A stretch of DNA of 64,000 nt from Rhizobium rhizoryzae (GCF_011046895.1 NZ_CP049250.1:3198501-3262500), one strand, 5' to 3'. Shown: positions 52,725 to 62,762, numbered from the stretch's first letter. Program-made: numbers and translations. Notes: a model not told the origin generated them from the sequence alone.

Positions 52725-54962
52725 GTGCAGGACGATCCCGATCCGAGACAGCCAGATGTGCGAGAAGAGAAGCGTCGCCGCAGACGCCACCTTCTGCTGC
52801 GCATAGACAGCTGGATCGATTCCACTGTCTGGAACCTGGGCTTCAAGCTTGGCGAAATCTGGGAAGAGATCACCATCTTTTCGCGCCGTTTCCGGGTTCG
52901 CGGCTGGAAGCGCGTCGTTGTCGAGATTGCCGATGAGGGCCTGACCTTCGGCACCGCAGGCTTTGTGCTGCTTCTGGCGCTGGCCATGCCCGCCTTCGAG
53001 GAAACCAAGGAAGACTGGCGCTCGCGCGGCGATTTTGCCGTCACCTTTCTTGATCGCTACGGCAATGTGGTGGGCCATCGCGGCATCATTCACGAAGACG
53101 CGGTTCCGATAGACCAGTTGCCGGATCATCTGGTGAAGGCGGTTCTGGCCACCGAAGACCGGCGCTTCTTCGACCATTTCGGCATCGATTTCTTTGGTCT
53201 CGCCCGCGCCATGAGCGAAAACGCCCGTGCAGGCGGCGTGGTTCAGGGCGGCTCCACGCTGACGCAGCAGCTGGCGAAAAACCTGTTTCTCACCAATGAG
53301 CGCTCGCTGGAACGCAAGATCAAGGAAGCCTTCCTGGCGCTGTGGCTGGAGGCAAACCTTTCCAAGAAGGAGATCCTGCGGCTGTACCTGGACCGCGCCT
53401 ATATGGGCGCCGGTACGTTTGGTGCGGCGGCGGCGGCCCAGTTCTATTTCGGCAAGAGCATTACAGATGTGAATCTCGCGGAGGCGGCCATGCTGGCCGG
53501 CCTCTTCAAGGCACCTGCCAAATATGCCCCGCATGTGAACCTGCCTGCCGCCCGCGGCCGTGCAAACGAAGTTCTGACCAATCTGGTGCAGAGCGGCATG
53601 ATGACCGAGGGACAGGTGGTGGCGGCACGGCGCAACCCGGCCAGCGTGATCGACCGCGCGGAACTGGCCGCACCTGACTATTTCCTCGACTGGGCGTTTG
53701 ACGAAGTGCAGCGGCTGGCGGATGAAGGCAAGATCAAGAAACGCTCGCTCATCGTGCGCACCACAATCGACATGGGCCTGCAACAGGCGGCGCAGGAGGC
53801 GGTGGAAAGTTCGCTTCGTGAATATGGCGAGAGCTACAAGGTCAAGCAGGGCGCGCTGGTGATGATCGAGAATGGCGGCGATGTGCGCGCCATGGTCGGC
53901 GGGCGTGACTATGGCGAAAGCCAGTTCAACCGCGCCACCAAGGCACTGCGCCAGCCCGGTTCATCCTTCAAGCTCTACACCTATACGCTTGCCATGGAGA
54001 ACGGTTTCACGCCTGATACCATGATTTCGGATGCGCCGATTACCTGGAACAACTGGTCGCCGCAGAACTATGCCCGCTCCTACAAGGGCCGCGTGACCAT
54101 GCTCTCTGCCATGGCGCAATCCCTGAACACCGTGCCCGTTCGCCTTGCCAAGGAGAAGCTGGGCGTCAAACCCATCGTCGAACTGGCGAAAACCATGGGT
54201 GTTGCAACGCCCCTGCGCAGCGACAAGACCGTGCCGCTCGGCACATCGGAAGTCACGGTACTCGACCAGGCAACCGGCTATGCAGTGATGCCCGCCGGGG
54301 GCGTGGAAGCGCGCCGCCATGCCATTGCGCAGGTCAGCGACTACGAGGGCGAAATCCTCTATGATTTCAACCGCGACGAGCCTGCCGCAAAGCGCATTGT
54401 TTCGGAACAGGCGGTCTCTTCCATGAACCGCATCCTGACGCAGATTCCGGTGATCGGCACCGCCAAGCGCGCCGCTCTTGAGGGCGGCATCGTGACCGGC
54501 GGCAAGACGGGAACATCCCAAAGCTACCGCGATGCCTGGTTCATCGGCTTCACAGGCAATTACACGGCTGCTGTCTGGTTCGGAAACGACGACTTCACCT
54601 CCATGAACAACATGACCGGCGGGTCGCTTCCGGCCATGACCTTCAAGAAGCTGATGGATTACGCCCATCAGGGCATCGAACTGAAGCCTATTCCCGGTAT
54701 CGACAACCCGCTTCCGCGTGGCAACCATGCCCCTGGCTTGCCGCTGGCGAGTGCCAAGGACGGCGCGAACGCGACGCCGAACGGCATGGCGCAGCTGGTG
54801 CGCCCCCGTTCGCTTTCTGCCGACAGCACCCGTATCCTGCGACGGATCTCGAAGGATTTGAGCGACGCTGCACCCCTGCCCTCTGCGCAGAAAGTGGCAG
54901 AAGCGAGCGTTCGCGGAAGCATAGAGGACAAGCCGAACCAGACGGTGAAGAGACTGCCGTAA
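52725..54962 (+). CDS. Bifunctional penicillin-binding protein (class A, PBP1-type)
   Basis: About 745 residues from a GTG at 52725 (AGGAA seven bases upstream); a TTG at 52704 would add seven. Basic cytoplasmic tail, one TM (FGTAGFVLLLALAMP), glycosyltransferase motifs AVLATEDRRFFDHFGIDFFG and GGSTLTQQLAKNLFL, then transpeptidase motifs SSFK (RQPGSSFKLYTY), SLN (AQSLNTVPVRLA) and KTG (VTGGKTGTSQSYRDAW). Polymerises and cross-links peptidoglycan in the periplasm. Confidence 0.94.
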   Translation: MQDDPDPRQPDVREEKRRRRRHLLLRIDSWIDSTVWNLGFKLGEIWEEITIFSRRFRVRGWKRVVVEIADEGLTFGTAGFVLLLALAMPAFEETKEDWRSRGDFAVTFLDRYGNVVGHRGIIHEDAVPIDQLPDHLVKAVLATEDRRFFDHFGIDFFGLARAMSENARAGGVVQGGSTLTQQLAKNLFLTNERSLERKIKEAFLALWLEANLSKKEILRLYLDRAYMGAGTFGAAAAAQFYFGKSITDVNLAEAAMLAGLFKAPAKYAPHVNLPAARGRANEVLTNLVQSGMMTEGQVVAARRNPASVIDRAELAAPDYFLDWAFDEVQRLADEGKIKKRSLIVRTTIDMGLQQAAQEAVESSLREYGESYKVKQGALVMIENGGDVRAMVGGRDYGESQFNRATKALRQPGSSFKLYTYTLAMENGFTPDTMISDAPITWNNWSPQNYARSYKGRVTMLSAMAQSLNTVPVRLAKEKLGVKPIVELAKTMGVATPLRSDKTVPLGTSEVTVLDQATGYAVMPAGGVEARRHAIAQVSDYEGEILYDFNRDEPAAKRIVSEQAVSSMNRILTQIPVIGTAKRAALEGGIVTGGKTGTSQSYRDAWFIGFTGNYTAAVWFGNDDFTSMNNMTGGSLPAMTFKKLMDYAHQGIELKPIPGIDNPLPRGNHAPGLPLASAKDGANATPNGMAQLVRPRSLSADSTRILRRISKDLSDAAPLPSAQKVAEASVRGSIEDKPNQTVKRLP

Positions 54963-55065
54963 GGCTGAACATTCTCCGAGCCTTTCCGGCGCATACCGGA
55001 CAGGCTCCCGGCTTCGCTAAGGAAGTAATTGCCGCGCCTTTCCGGACCGTTGGTTTCTTTCCGCC

Positions 55066-55899
55066 TCAGAAGTTCGGAGCACGCTTTTCGCGGAAAGCGG
55101 CCATGCCTTCGCGCTGGGCGGCGCTGCCATAGAGACCGTGATAGATCTGCCGCTCGTAGCGCAGTCCCGCCGAAAGCGTGGTTTCCTCGGCGGCGTTTAC
55201 TGCCTGACGCGCCATCATCACGATGTCATGGGCGTAAGACGCTATGGTGGCGGCAACGGTCGCTGCTTCCCGTTCCAACTCATCAACCGGCAGAACGCGG
55301 CTGACCAGCCCCATGCGCAGCGCCTCGTTCGCATCCACCATGCGGCCGGTGAGGATCATGTCCATGGCGCAGGCACGGCCCACCAGACGGGTCAGACGCT
55401 GGGAGCCGCCCATGCCCGGAATGCAGCCGATCTTGACTTCCGGCTGGCCGAACTTTGCGGTTTCCGACGCCAGAACGATATCGCACATCATGGCCAGCTC
55501 GCAGCCGCCGCCCAGCGCATAGCCGCTGACGGCTGCAATCTTGGGAAGGCGCAGATCCGCGAAACGGTCCCATTCGTGGAAGACATCGGCCTCATACATG
55601 GTTGCGTGAGTGTGTTCGGATAGTTCGGCAATATCGGCCCCGGCGGCAAAGGCCTTGCGGCTGCCGGCAATGATGAGGGCGCGAATGCACGGGTCACGAT
55701 CGAAGCCCGTGGCAAGCTCCAGAATGCGGTGCATCAACTGGCTGTTCAGGGCGTTCAAGACTTGCGGACGGTTGATGCGGATGGTGGCAACGCGGCCTTC
55801 CACGGACACGATCAGGTCGTCTTCCGGCTGCTGTTGCGTCTGGCCATTCAGTTTCAAAGCATGGTTAGGCGCATGGTTAGGCACATGGGGGGCATTCAT
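55066..55899 (-). CDS. Enoyl-CoA hydratase/crotonase-family protein
   Basis: 277 residues from ATG 55899 (GAGGATAAG upstream). Oxyanion-hole region SRKAFAAGADIAEL and GGGCELAMMCD with the first catalytic Glu; second Glu in KFGQPEVKIGCIPGMGGSQR. Both acidic residues of true hydratases are kept. The N-terminal 25 residues are an unusual His/Pro/Gln-rich extension (NAPHVPNHAPNHALKLNGQ). Third gene after the adenylation enzyme and the membrane reductase, so its substrate may be the acyl group that the ligase activates. Confidence 0.92.
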   Translation of the reverse strand: MNAPHVPNHAPNHALKLNGQTQQQPEDDLIVSVEGRVATIRINRPQVLNALNSQLMHRILELATGFDRDPCIRALIIAGSRKAFAAGADIAELSEHTHATMYEADVFHEWDRFADLRLPKIAAVSGYALGGGCELAMMCDIVLASETAKFGQPEVKIGCIPGMGGSQRLTRLVGRACAMDMILTGRMVDANEALRMGLVSRVLPVDELEREAATVAATIASYAHDIVMMARQAVNAAEETTLSAGLRYERQIYHGLYGSAAQREGMAAFREKRAPNF

Positions 55900-55982
55900 G
55901 GGCTTATCCTCAATAAAATGGATTGATCTGAAAAAATCCGCCGGAGTTCTGGCTCCGGCGGCAGTGTTCGCATTCTCTCCTG

Positions 55983-57293
55983 TCAGCTGTCCCAGATGGC
56001 GCCGTAGGCCGGAATGCCCTGGCATTCCATGGCATAGACAACCTGTCTGGTAACCTTCTGGTTGGCGATGACGATGACGGCTTCCGCACCGGTTTCCTGC
56101 ACAGCCTGCAGGGCGAGCGCTGCGAGATCGGGTTTACCGCGCAGGTCCGTATCCCAGATCAGGGGGTTTTCGGTCGAGGCCTCCACCTCATCCACCAGCG
56201 CACCATAGGTCTTGCGCGGCGAGCGGGTGGACCAGATCAGCCGGTTCGGAACCTCTCCTGCGAAGAGATGCGGCAGGATGGGGCCGATGCCGGACCCGGT
56301 GCCGACATAGACGACCTTCTTGAACAGCACTTCGATGCGCGCCACGCCGGAGGTGGTGATGCCCTTGACCCAGACATGGCTCGGCGGATTATCGATGAAC
56401 CGGCCCGTCCAGTCGCCTGCACGGCTGATGACGAGGCGATAGCCGCTCTCACCCGGTTTCGGTGCGTTTGCGAAGGCATGATATTCACCGAAGGGCGTGT
56501 GGCTGATGGCATTCGATGAGCCCGGGAAAGGCGTATCCCCATAATCGAAGCGCGCCGTGACGGCGTGGTTCGAGGGCTTCACCACCTCGATCTTCACCCG
56601 TTTCAGCGTGAGCCATGGCGAGACGACCGACAGCGTGATGACGGTAAGCGCCCAGATCGACGGCTGCTGAAGAACCGGCTGCCCCTGATCGTGGAGAAGC
56701 GAGAGCGTCTGCGCCCAGAAGAGGGCCAGAAGCGTCCAGCCCGCAAAGCGATGTGTTTTTTCGAACAGGTTGTGATAGCGGGCGCGCATGGATGGCAATG
56801 CGCAGGTGACGATCAGCGCGATGAGCGCCAGCATGACCCCGGTGAGGCCAAGCGTCAGATCCGACGGCAGGCTTTGCCCCTGAAAGCGGTTGAAACCCAT
56901 GCCCGCCAGAAGCAGGGAAAACCACAGGCTGCCGGCCGTATTGCCACCGGAATGCAGGCCGCCGAAGTGGAACACCTTGGCGGCGCGCCAGCGGATCCAT
57001 AGCGGCCAGCTGGTGGGAATGCGGGTGGCGAGCCAGAAGAGGAGGTTCACCACGCGCTGCTGGCGGATGAGGATACCGAGGCTGAAATTGACCAGCGCCA
57101 TATTCGCCAGCAGTTCGAGGTTGGCCACCCCGCTCTGCAGGAGGCTTCCATCCTGCCACCAGAGAACGGCGAGGACGAGATTGACGATTGCAACCAGCGC
57201 ATAGAGGCGGTGGTACTCCATGGCCAGCGGATGCCGGGTAATGCGGCGCAGGTTGAAGCTGGCCGCAGGCGATTCAGAGAGTTCGAGGGTCAT
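55983..57293 (-). CDS. Membrane flavin/NAD(P)-reductase-like protein (TmpL C-terminal type)
   Basis: 436 residues. Six membrane segments in the first 230 residues (ALVAIVNLVLAVLWWQDGSL, ALVNFSLGILIRQQRVVNLL, FAGWTLLALFWAQTLSLLHD), then a ferredoxin-reductase-like module with FAD-type RLVISRAGDWTGRFIDNPPS and NAD-type VVYVGTGSGIGPILPHLFAG. The layout is that of the C-terminal half of fungal TmpL. The start overlaps the ligase stop (TGATG), so the two are translationally coupled and presumably work together. Confidence 0.8.
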   Translation of the reverse strand: MTLELSESPAASFNLRRITRHPLAMEYHRLYALVAIVNLVLAVLWWQDGSLLQSGVANLELLANMALVNFSLGILIRQQRVVNLLFWLATRIPTSWPLWIRWRAAKVFHFGGLHSGGNTAGSLWFSLLLAGMGFNRFQGQSLPSDLTLGLTGVMLALIALIVTCALPSMRARYHNLFEKTHRFAGWTLLALFWAQTLSLLHDQGQPVLQQPSIWALTVITLSVVSPWLTLKRVKIEVVKPSNHAVTARFDYGDTPFPGSSNAISHTPFGEYHAFANAPKPGESGYRLVISRAGDWTGRFIDNPPSHVWVKGITTSGVARIEVLFKKVVYVGTGSGIGPILPHLFAGEVPNRLIWSTRSPRKTYGALVDEVEASTENPLIWDTDLRGKPDLAALALQAVQETGAEAVIVIANQKVTRQVVYAMECQGIPAYGAIWDS

Positions 57294-58927
57294 CAGTTCA
57301 GCTCCGAAGCCTGTGCTTCGATATGATCCCGTGCCATGGAGAGCAGCAGGCGCTTGTCGAGTTTGCCGCGAGGAGTGAGCGGCAGCGAGGGAAGCGGGAG
57401 AATGGCGGCAGGAACGCAGTAGTAAGGCAGATGATCGCCAACCGCGCGGGACGCGGCCTCGACATCCACGCTGGCGGGCGTGACAAAGGCGACAAGGCTG
57501 CGGTCATCATATTTGAGGGTAACAGCCTGTTGGCAGCCTTGCGTCGTTTCGATGACGCGGGAGACACCATCCAGCTCCACCCGGAAGCCGCGGATCTTGA
57601 CCATGTCGTCCACGCGGCCGAAATGCTCCAGCTCGCCATCTTCCGTCCAGCGTCCCAGATCGCGGGTGCGGAACATCATATGGCCGGGGCGGAAGGGATC
57701 AGGCCGATAGCGCTCTGACGTCAGCGCCTCGTTTGCAAGATAGCCGAGGCTGACGCACGCGCCGCCCGCCCACATTTCCCCCACCTCGCCGATCGGCAGC
57801 GGCATGAGGTTTTCGTCGAGAACATAGACCGTGTTGTTGGGCGTGGGCTTGCCGATGGAAAGCACCGGCTTTTCCGGGCGATGCACGGCGGCGGTATTGA
57901 TGATGGTCGTTTCCGTCGGGCCGCAGCTGTTGATGAAGGTGCAGAAGCTGCCCCAGAGATCGGCCAGCGGACGCGGGCATGGCTCGCCGGCCACGGCCAC
58001 AGTCTTTATCTGGCGGCAGCGGTCCACATCCAGCTTGCCAAGGATGGAGGGTGTTGCGATGAGCACATCCACCTGTTCCGCCGTTTCCTGAATGGAAGAG
58101 CCGCGAATGACCAGCGTTGCGCCATTGCCCAACGCGCCCAACGTTTCCCAGGCCGCCATATCGAAGGCGATGGACAGGATCTGCCCCACCTTCTGGCCCG
58201 GACGAATGCCGAGATCGCCCGGAGCAGTGAACAGAACATTGGCCAGATTGGCATGAGTGACCTGTACGCCGTTCGGCTGTCCCGTCGTGCCGGAGGTAAA
58301 CAGGAGGATGCAACGGTCCTCGGGCTTCGGACGAAGGGCCAGATCCGGAACAGATGCGAGAGCTTCCGCCTCGAGAACATCCTCGATGACAAGGACGCTT
58401 GCCGTCTCGAAGGGGGGAAGTGCTGCGAAGCAATCGCGCATGGTGAGTACGACCGGGGCTGCCGAAACGGCTGCGACGTGGGTGAGGATTTCATCTGGTG
58501 CTACGCCGACATGCTGCGGAGCATAGGCCGCTCCCAGCTTCATCACAGCCACGATGCCGACCACCATGGGAATGGAGCGCTTGAGATAAAGACCGACAAC
58601 ACTGCCGGGACCGACGCCCTTTGCCTGCAGCGCCGCAGCCAGTGTGTTCGAGGCGTGATCCAGCTCGCCATAGGTCATGGCGCGTCCCTGCCACATCACG
58701 GCACGTTCATGCGGCTGGTGGGCGAACTGGAACGCGATGGCGTCCAGCACCGTATGAAAACGCGGGGACGCCGCCTCGCCCCAGCCAAAGGACAGGAAAC
58801 GCTGCCGATCCTGCCGGTTGAGGGAGGCCAGGAGTGAGGTGCTTGCAACATCCCCCCGGCCAAGGACGGGCTGAAGGCCCTCGAATACAACTTCTGCGGA
58901 AGCAGGACGCGACATAAGGTCTGCCAT
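57293..58927 (-). CDS. Stand-alone adenylation enzyme (AMP-dependent ligase, NRPS-like)
   Basis: 544 residues. Adenylation core motifs: LLFTSGTTGQPNGVQVTHAN (A3), FINSCGPTETTIINTA (A5), FRTRDLGRWTEDGELEHFGR (A7), VDDMVKIRGFRVELDGVSRV (A8) and the A10 lysine in LPLTPRGKLDKRLLL. No carrier-protein or condensation domain. Activates an amino or fatty acid with ATP; the product acceptor is unknown. Coupled to the membrane reductase-like gene, equivalent to the N-terminal half of TmpL. Confidence 0.9.
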   Translation of the reverse strand: MADLMSRPASAEVVFEGLQPVLGRGDVASTSLLASLNRQDRQRFLSFGWGEAASPRFHTVLDAIAFQFAHQPHERAVMWQGRAMTYGELDHASNTLAAALQAKGVGPGSVVGLYLKRSIPMVVGIVAVMKLGAAYAPQHVGVAPDEILTHVAAVSAAPVVLTMRDCFAALPPFETASVLVIEDVLEAEALASVPDLALRPKPEDRCILLFTSGTTGQPNGVQVTHANLANVLFTAPGDLGIRPGQKVGQILSIAFDMAAWETLGALGNGATLVIRGSSIQETAEQVDVLIATPSILGKLDVDRCRQIKTVAVAGEPCPRPLADLWGSFCTFINSCGPTETTIINTAAVHRPEKPVLSIGKPTPNNTVYVLDENLMPLPIGEVGEMWAGGACVSLGYLANEALTSERYRPDPFRPGHMMFRTRDLGRWTEDGELEHFGRVDDMVKIRGFRVELDGVSRVIETTQGCQQAVTLKYDDRSLVAFVTPASVDVEAASRAVGDHLPYYCVPAAILPLPSLPLTPRGKLDKRLLLSMARDHIEAQASELN

Positions 58928-59386
58928 TACTTTCTCCTTAAGGTCTTTTTAAAAAATAAATTCTGCTAATCGTATAAGTATTAATCGCACAATAGGCGCA
59001 AAGTGAACGATCTGTATACCAAAATATAGACGGTTATATTTTTCGTAAAAACGGTTATATATCAATTATATCCAAAAGCATATTTTTATATTTGACGTTA
59101 GATGTCACGTGCAAACCTTTAGAACCAAGGGATTGAGAAAAAAGGGGCGTGACCACATGCACAGGAATTATACTTGAACACATAAGAAATACACTTTATA
59201 CGCGTGTTAAAATGTATGACTTTCTCTTGCTTGACGCCCTCCTTCACTCGAACGGCGGCAATGTGTAGCATTCAATATTTCGTGATCGGGGTCTGCATCC
59301 CGTCCTGGGCAGCGGCCAAAAAGGCATTTTGTTCACCCGCGATGGGTGGTAGGATGCAGGCCTGAAATTCAAAGGTTGCCTTCCGC
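58928..59386. promoter_or_regulatory. AT-rich intergenic region with a repeated 10-mer upstream of the adenylation operon
   Basis: About 460 bp, strikingly AT-rich for this genome, with no convincing ORF. ACGGTTATAT occurs at 59031-59040 and again at 59051-59060, 20 bp apart (two helical turns), which suggests tandem binding sites for a regulator of the divergently placed ligase operon. The right part (59200-59386) shows nothing recognisable. Confidence 0.5.
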
Positions 59387-59974
59387 TTGTTTCGCCTCCC
59401 TCTCCTTGTCGCATTGAGCCTTTTGATCGCCTTCGGCGGCGGCATATGGTCGACCCTCGTCGCGCTTGATGCGACCGTGGGCTTCGGCGCGATCAAGCTT
59501 GGCGCGTGGGAAGCCTTTCCGCAGGCGCAGACCATCAATGCCGATCCTTACGCGAAGGCGCACCGGGCCAATGGCGGGAAGCTGCTTTTGGGCAGCGCCG
59601 AGGGCCTGAGCTTTACGGCCAGCGTGGATGATGCAGGCGCGCGCCTGGACGGCAACTGCACCTATGTGATTTCCGGCCAGACGCCGCCCACCCGTGCCTG
59701 GACGCTTTTCGTGACCGGCGAAGACCGCCTGCCACCCTCCCCGGATGCCGAGCGGCCGCAGGCGCTGAATTCGCGCATCGTTCTGAGACGGGCCGATGGC
59801 AGTTTCGAGGTCACAGTTGCGCCGTCCGCCTTTCCCGGCAACTGGCTTTCCACCACGCCCAACCAGCCGTTTCGCCTTGTGCTGACGCTTCTGGACACGC
59901 CAACGGCGGGAAGCTCGGGCTTGATCGATCTCACCATGCCGAAGCTGACAAAGACCGGTTGCAGCCATGCTTAG
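59387..59974 (+). CDS. DUF1214-family protein
   Basis: 195 residues from a TTG (MFRLPLLVALSLLIAFGGG), a membrane anchor or signal segment, followed by a DUF1214-type domain: LDGNCTYVISGQTPPTRAWT, FPGNWLSTTPNQPFRLVLTL. DUF1214 is usually paired with DUF1254, as here (8-bp overlap with the next gene). Function unknown. Confidence 0.8.
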   Translation: MFRLPLLVALSLLIAFGGGIWSTLVALDATVGFGAIKLGAWEAFPQAQTINADPYAKAHRANGGKLLLGSAEGLSFTASVDDAGARLDGNCTYVISGQTPPTRAWTLFVTGEDRLPPSPDAERPQALNSRIVLRRADGSFEVTVAPSAFPGNWLSTTPNQPFRLVLTLLDTPTAGSSGLIDLTMPKLTKTGCSHA

Positions 59975-60515
59975 AGTACTCCTGGCGATCCTGACCGGAC
60001 TTGTCGGTGCGGCACTGCTGCACCTCGTCATCATCTTCTCGCTGCCCAGTTTCAGCGAGCGGGATGCCCATAGCCAGGTGATGAACGAGGGGCCGGAATT
60101 TCGCTTTCACATCGTGGGCGCCAAGCCGGATCGGGCAGGCCTTGCCAAACAGGATCCGTTTCTGGAAATCGCCGTCTGCGCTTTCGACATCACGGATCAG
60201 CCCGTTCGCCTGACCTCTGCCAATGGCGTGCCGTTTTGGTCCATGGCGACCTTCGACAGTGCCTCCAACGAGACCTTCAGCATCAATGACCGCACGGCCG
60301 CCGACCGGACGCTGGATGTGATCGTGGCAACGCCCGTACAGGCGACGGCGCTTCGAAAGGCGCTGGCGTCGACGCAGGTTCAGCCAATCATCGTGGAGAC
60401 GGCGCAGGTGGAGGGCTATGCCGTGCTGCGCGCACTTGTGCCTCAGCAGAGTTTTCGCGAGGCGGCCCTTCAATTCCTGACCAAGGCTGATTGCAGCCCG
60501 ATGGAATGGGAATAG
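59967..60515 (+). CDS. DUF1254-family protein
   Basis: 182 residues. N-terminal membrane segment (LLAILTGLVGAALLHLVIIF), then PEFRFHIVGAKPDRAGLAKQ, AVCAFDITDQPVRLTSANGV and FWSMATFDSASNETFSINDR, a DUF1254 pattern. Begins inside the end of the DUF1214 gene, giving a two-gene operon of envelope proteins of unknown role. Confidence 0.8.
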   Translation: MLRVLLAILTGLVGAALLHLVIIFSLPSFSERDAHSQVMNEGPEFRFHIVGAKPDRAGLAKQDPFLEIAVCAFDITDQPVRLTSANGVPFWSMATFDSASNETFSINDRTAADRTLDVIVATPVQATALRKALASTQVQPIIVETAQVEGYAVLRALVPQQSFREAALQFLTKADCSPMEWE

Positions 60516-60689
60516 ACAATTCCATCTCATGGACGAGCAACAGAAGACCTGTAAAGCGCGTCGCGATCTTTCAAGTTCGCTCCTAACGCTTTAAGTTTTC
60601 TTGTCGCATGTCGTTATCGCAAAACCGCTGCACACTTTTGCGCGCCATGCTTTTGCGGGAGGCTGCTCCGTTTCGCTCGTATGACCGCT

Positions 60690-60881
60690 TCAATGTTTGT
60701 CGAAGGCCAGCGCCATCTCGTCCATCTTGCGGTGGGTCAGGTCTTCGATACGCTCGTAACGCACGCCCATGAAGAAGACCAGTTGCGCCGGGCTTTGAGC
60801 CAGACCCGCCGGCTGCATGCGCAGCGGGGCCTTGCCCGGGTGGGTTTCACGCCATTTCTTCAGTACGACTATCTCTGCCAT
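60690..60881 (-). CDS. Small hypothetical protein
   Basis: 63 residues from MAEIVVLKKWRETHPGKAPL; a methionine four residues earlier (60893) is an alternative. Charged, no signal or membrane segment. Looks like a conserved small rhizobial protein but no function is known. Confidence 0.5.
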   Translation of the reverse strand: MAEIVVLKKWRETHPGKAPLRMQPAGLAQSPAQLVFFMGVRYERIEDLTHRKMDEMALAFDKH

Positions 60882-61401
60882 GCTCGTCTCCATTGAGGGG
60901 ATGAGACGGATGAAGGACCAGACAGTTTCACCCTGCCCCTGATCGGGGCTGACGCAACCTCTTGCGAGGCATTTGCGCCGTTCTCTGTTCTGCCGGAAAG
61001 AGCCGTTTGGCCGGTCCGTCCGGCAAAGCTGTTCAGTGTCGGCCTGACATATTCACGGGGCACCGACATATTTTCTACGCAGGAAATCCGCAGGTGGTTT
61101 TCTTCACCTTTCCGAAATGCCAAGGCCGGGTTCAAACCGGAATTACATTTTCGATCCCCTGCAACCGAGGGGCGGTTCATGCGGTCTAGTCTCATTTCAG
61201 ACATAAGATTGTTGACGTTCCGTTAATACACAAGCGTAGAGAAGCATTTGGCTGCCAGCTTGTGCGAAACTTTCCCTCCACAGGTTGCAAGACCTTGTGT
61301 CCGCTCGCGCACAGGGAACGCGAGACAGATGTGCAACAGTTCGGCACAGTTTGCTAATCTTCACCAGCCATTAACCCCGTTGGCCCTACGATGCCTTAAC
61401 C
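60882..61401. other. Intergenic region without a recognised gene
   Basis: About 520 bp between the 63-residue ORF and DUF2336. Short frames exist on both strands but none has a ribosome site and recognisable protein. It presumably holds the promoter of the DUF2336 gene. Confidence 0.5.
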
Positions 61402-62565
61402 ATGAAGCGGGTGGAGCAACGACCTTTCCCTGCCCTTCCTGAGACTTTCCCGGCGCATGAAGCGCTGCGGCATAAGCTTGAAACGTCTGTTGTTAGTCAT
61501 GCGTCGGTGGATATGAGCGTGGACCGCTATCGGGAACTTGAGAAGCCGCAGGCTTTGCGTAAAAAGGATGTGGTGCTGATGGCTACGGTCACCAGTTTCG
61601 AGGACCTGAAACATCCGACGAAATCGGAGCTGCGCCAGTTCGCCGAGCTTTTCTCGCCGCTCTACACCGCCTCCAGCGAAGAGGCGCGGCGTCAGGCCGT
61701 TTCCGCCCTTTCGCAATGCGAGCAGGTGCCGTCCAGCGTTGCCTTTTTCATCGCCAGCCAGCCGATTGCGATTGCCGCGCCCTTTCTGATGGCATCGCCC
61801 TGTCTCGACGATGACCAGTTGATCGCGATCGCCCGCTGCCAGGGTGCCGAACACGCGCGCGCCATCGTGCGCCGCCCTGCCCTTTCGCCCGCCGTGATCG
61901 ATGCGCTGGTCAGCATGCGCCATGCCCGCCTGCCTGCGAAAGCGGACAAGACACCGGTGGCGGTGGACAAGGCACCGATCGCCGAACAGCCCGCGACGCC
62001 CGCTGCTGTGCCTTCGACACAGCAACCGCTTTCCACAGAGGCGGCGGAAGCGGCACAGCGCGATGAGGCGCTGCGCCAGAAGATCAAGCAGTTGGCGGCC
62101 ATGCAGGCGCGCCCGACGAGCGACAGGCTGGGGCTTCGCACGGCAACCGATGTGCAGGAGGCGCTGATGGTGCGCTTTGCCCGCAGCCGGGATGCGGATG
62201 CCTTCGCCACCTGCCTTGCCGATACGCTGAGCGCCAGCCGCTGGCTGGCAGAGCGCATCATGATGGATATTTCCGGCCTGCAACTGGCGACGACGCTGAA
62301 GGCGCTGGGCATGGATGCGCAGGAGGCCTTCTTCATTCTCGAACGGCTTTATGGACACCTGAAGGAATCCGTCGGTGGCGTTTCCCGCGGCGAAATCCTG
62401 TGGGACAGTCTGCAGGACGACGAATGCATTCGCCGCCTGGAAGCCTGGTGCCGCGCCGACCGCTACACCTATGCGGACAAGCATGAGATGTCGGAGACCG
62501 AACACACCACGGCAGCCGCCAACGATGGTGCCGAACAGGTGGCTGCCAAAGTCAGACGAGCCTGA
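61402..62565 (+). CDS. DUF2336 domain protein
   Basis: 387 residues. LYTASSEEARRQAVSALSQC, PFLMASPCLDDDQLIAIARC, a Pro/Thr/Ala-rich linker (about residues 175-215), then a helical C-terminal domain (FARSRDADAFATCLADTLSA, ALGMDAQEAFFILERLYGHL). Typical alphaproteobacterial DUF2336 layout of HEAT-like helices. Function unknown. Confidence 0.85.
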   Translation: MKRVEQRPFPALPETFPAHEALRHKLETSVVSHASVDMSVDRYRELEKPQALRKKDVVLMATVTSFEDLKHPTKSELRQFAELFSPLYTASSEEARRQAVSALSQCEQVPSSVAFFIASQPIAIAAPFLMASPCLDDDQLIAIARCQGAEHARAIVRRPALSPAVIDALVSMRHARLPAKADKTPVAVDKAPIAEQPATPAAVPSTQQPLSTEAAEAAQRDEALRQKIKQLAAMQARPTSDRLGLRTATDVQEALMVRFARSRDADAFATCLADTLSASRWLAERIMMDISGLQLATTLKALGMDAQEAFFILERLYGHLKESVGGVSRGEILWDSLQDDECIRRLEAWCRADRYTYADKHEMSETEHTTAAANDGAEQVAAKVRRA

Positions 62566-62762
62566 CGCGCGGTGTCTTGCATTCCGCGCTTGATGAGTTT
62601 CTACTTATAGAGTATTCAAATTTATTGATGCATCTCATCGGTTGTATCGAATCCGAATCTCTATTACTCTCGTCTGGTTAAAACCGGAGAGGCATGAGGC
62701 TCGCTCCCCCAGCTCGGGCGTCTTGCCATGAATGGCGCATGGCGCTTCCGGGAGGGACAAGA

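Noticed and set aside
60869-61204. 111-codon minus-strand frame upstream of DUF2336
   Set aside because: No ribosome site, overlaps the 63-residue gene start, and the protein looks random.
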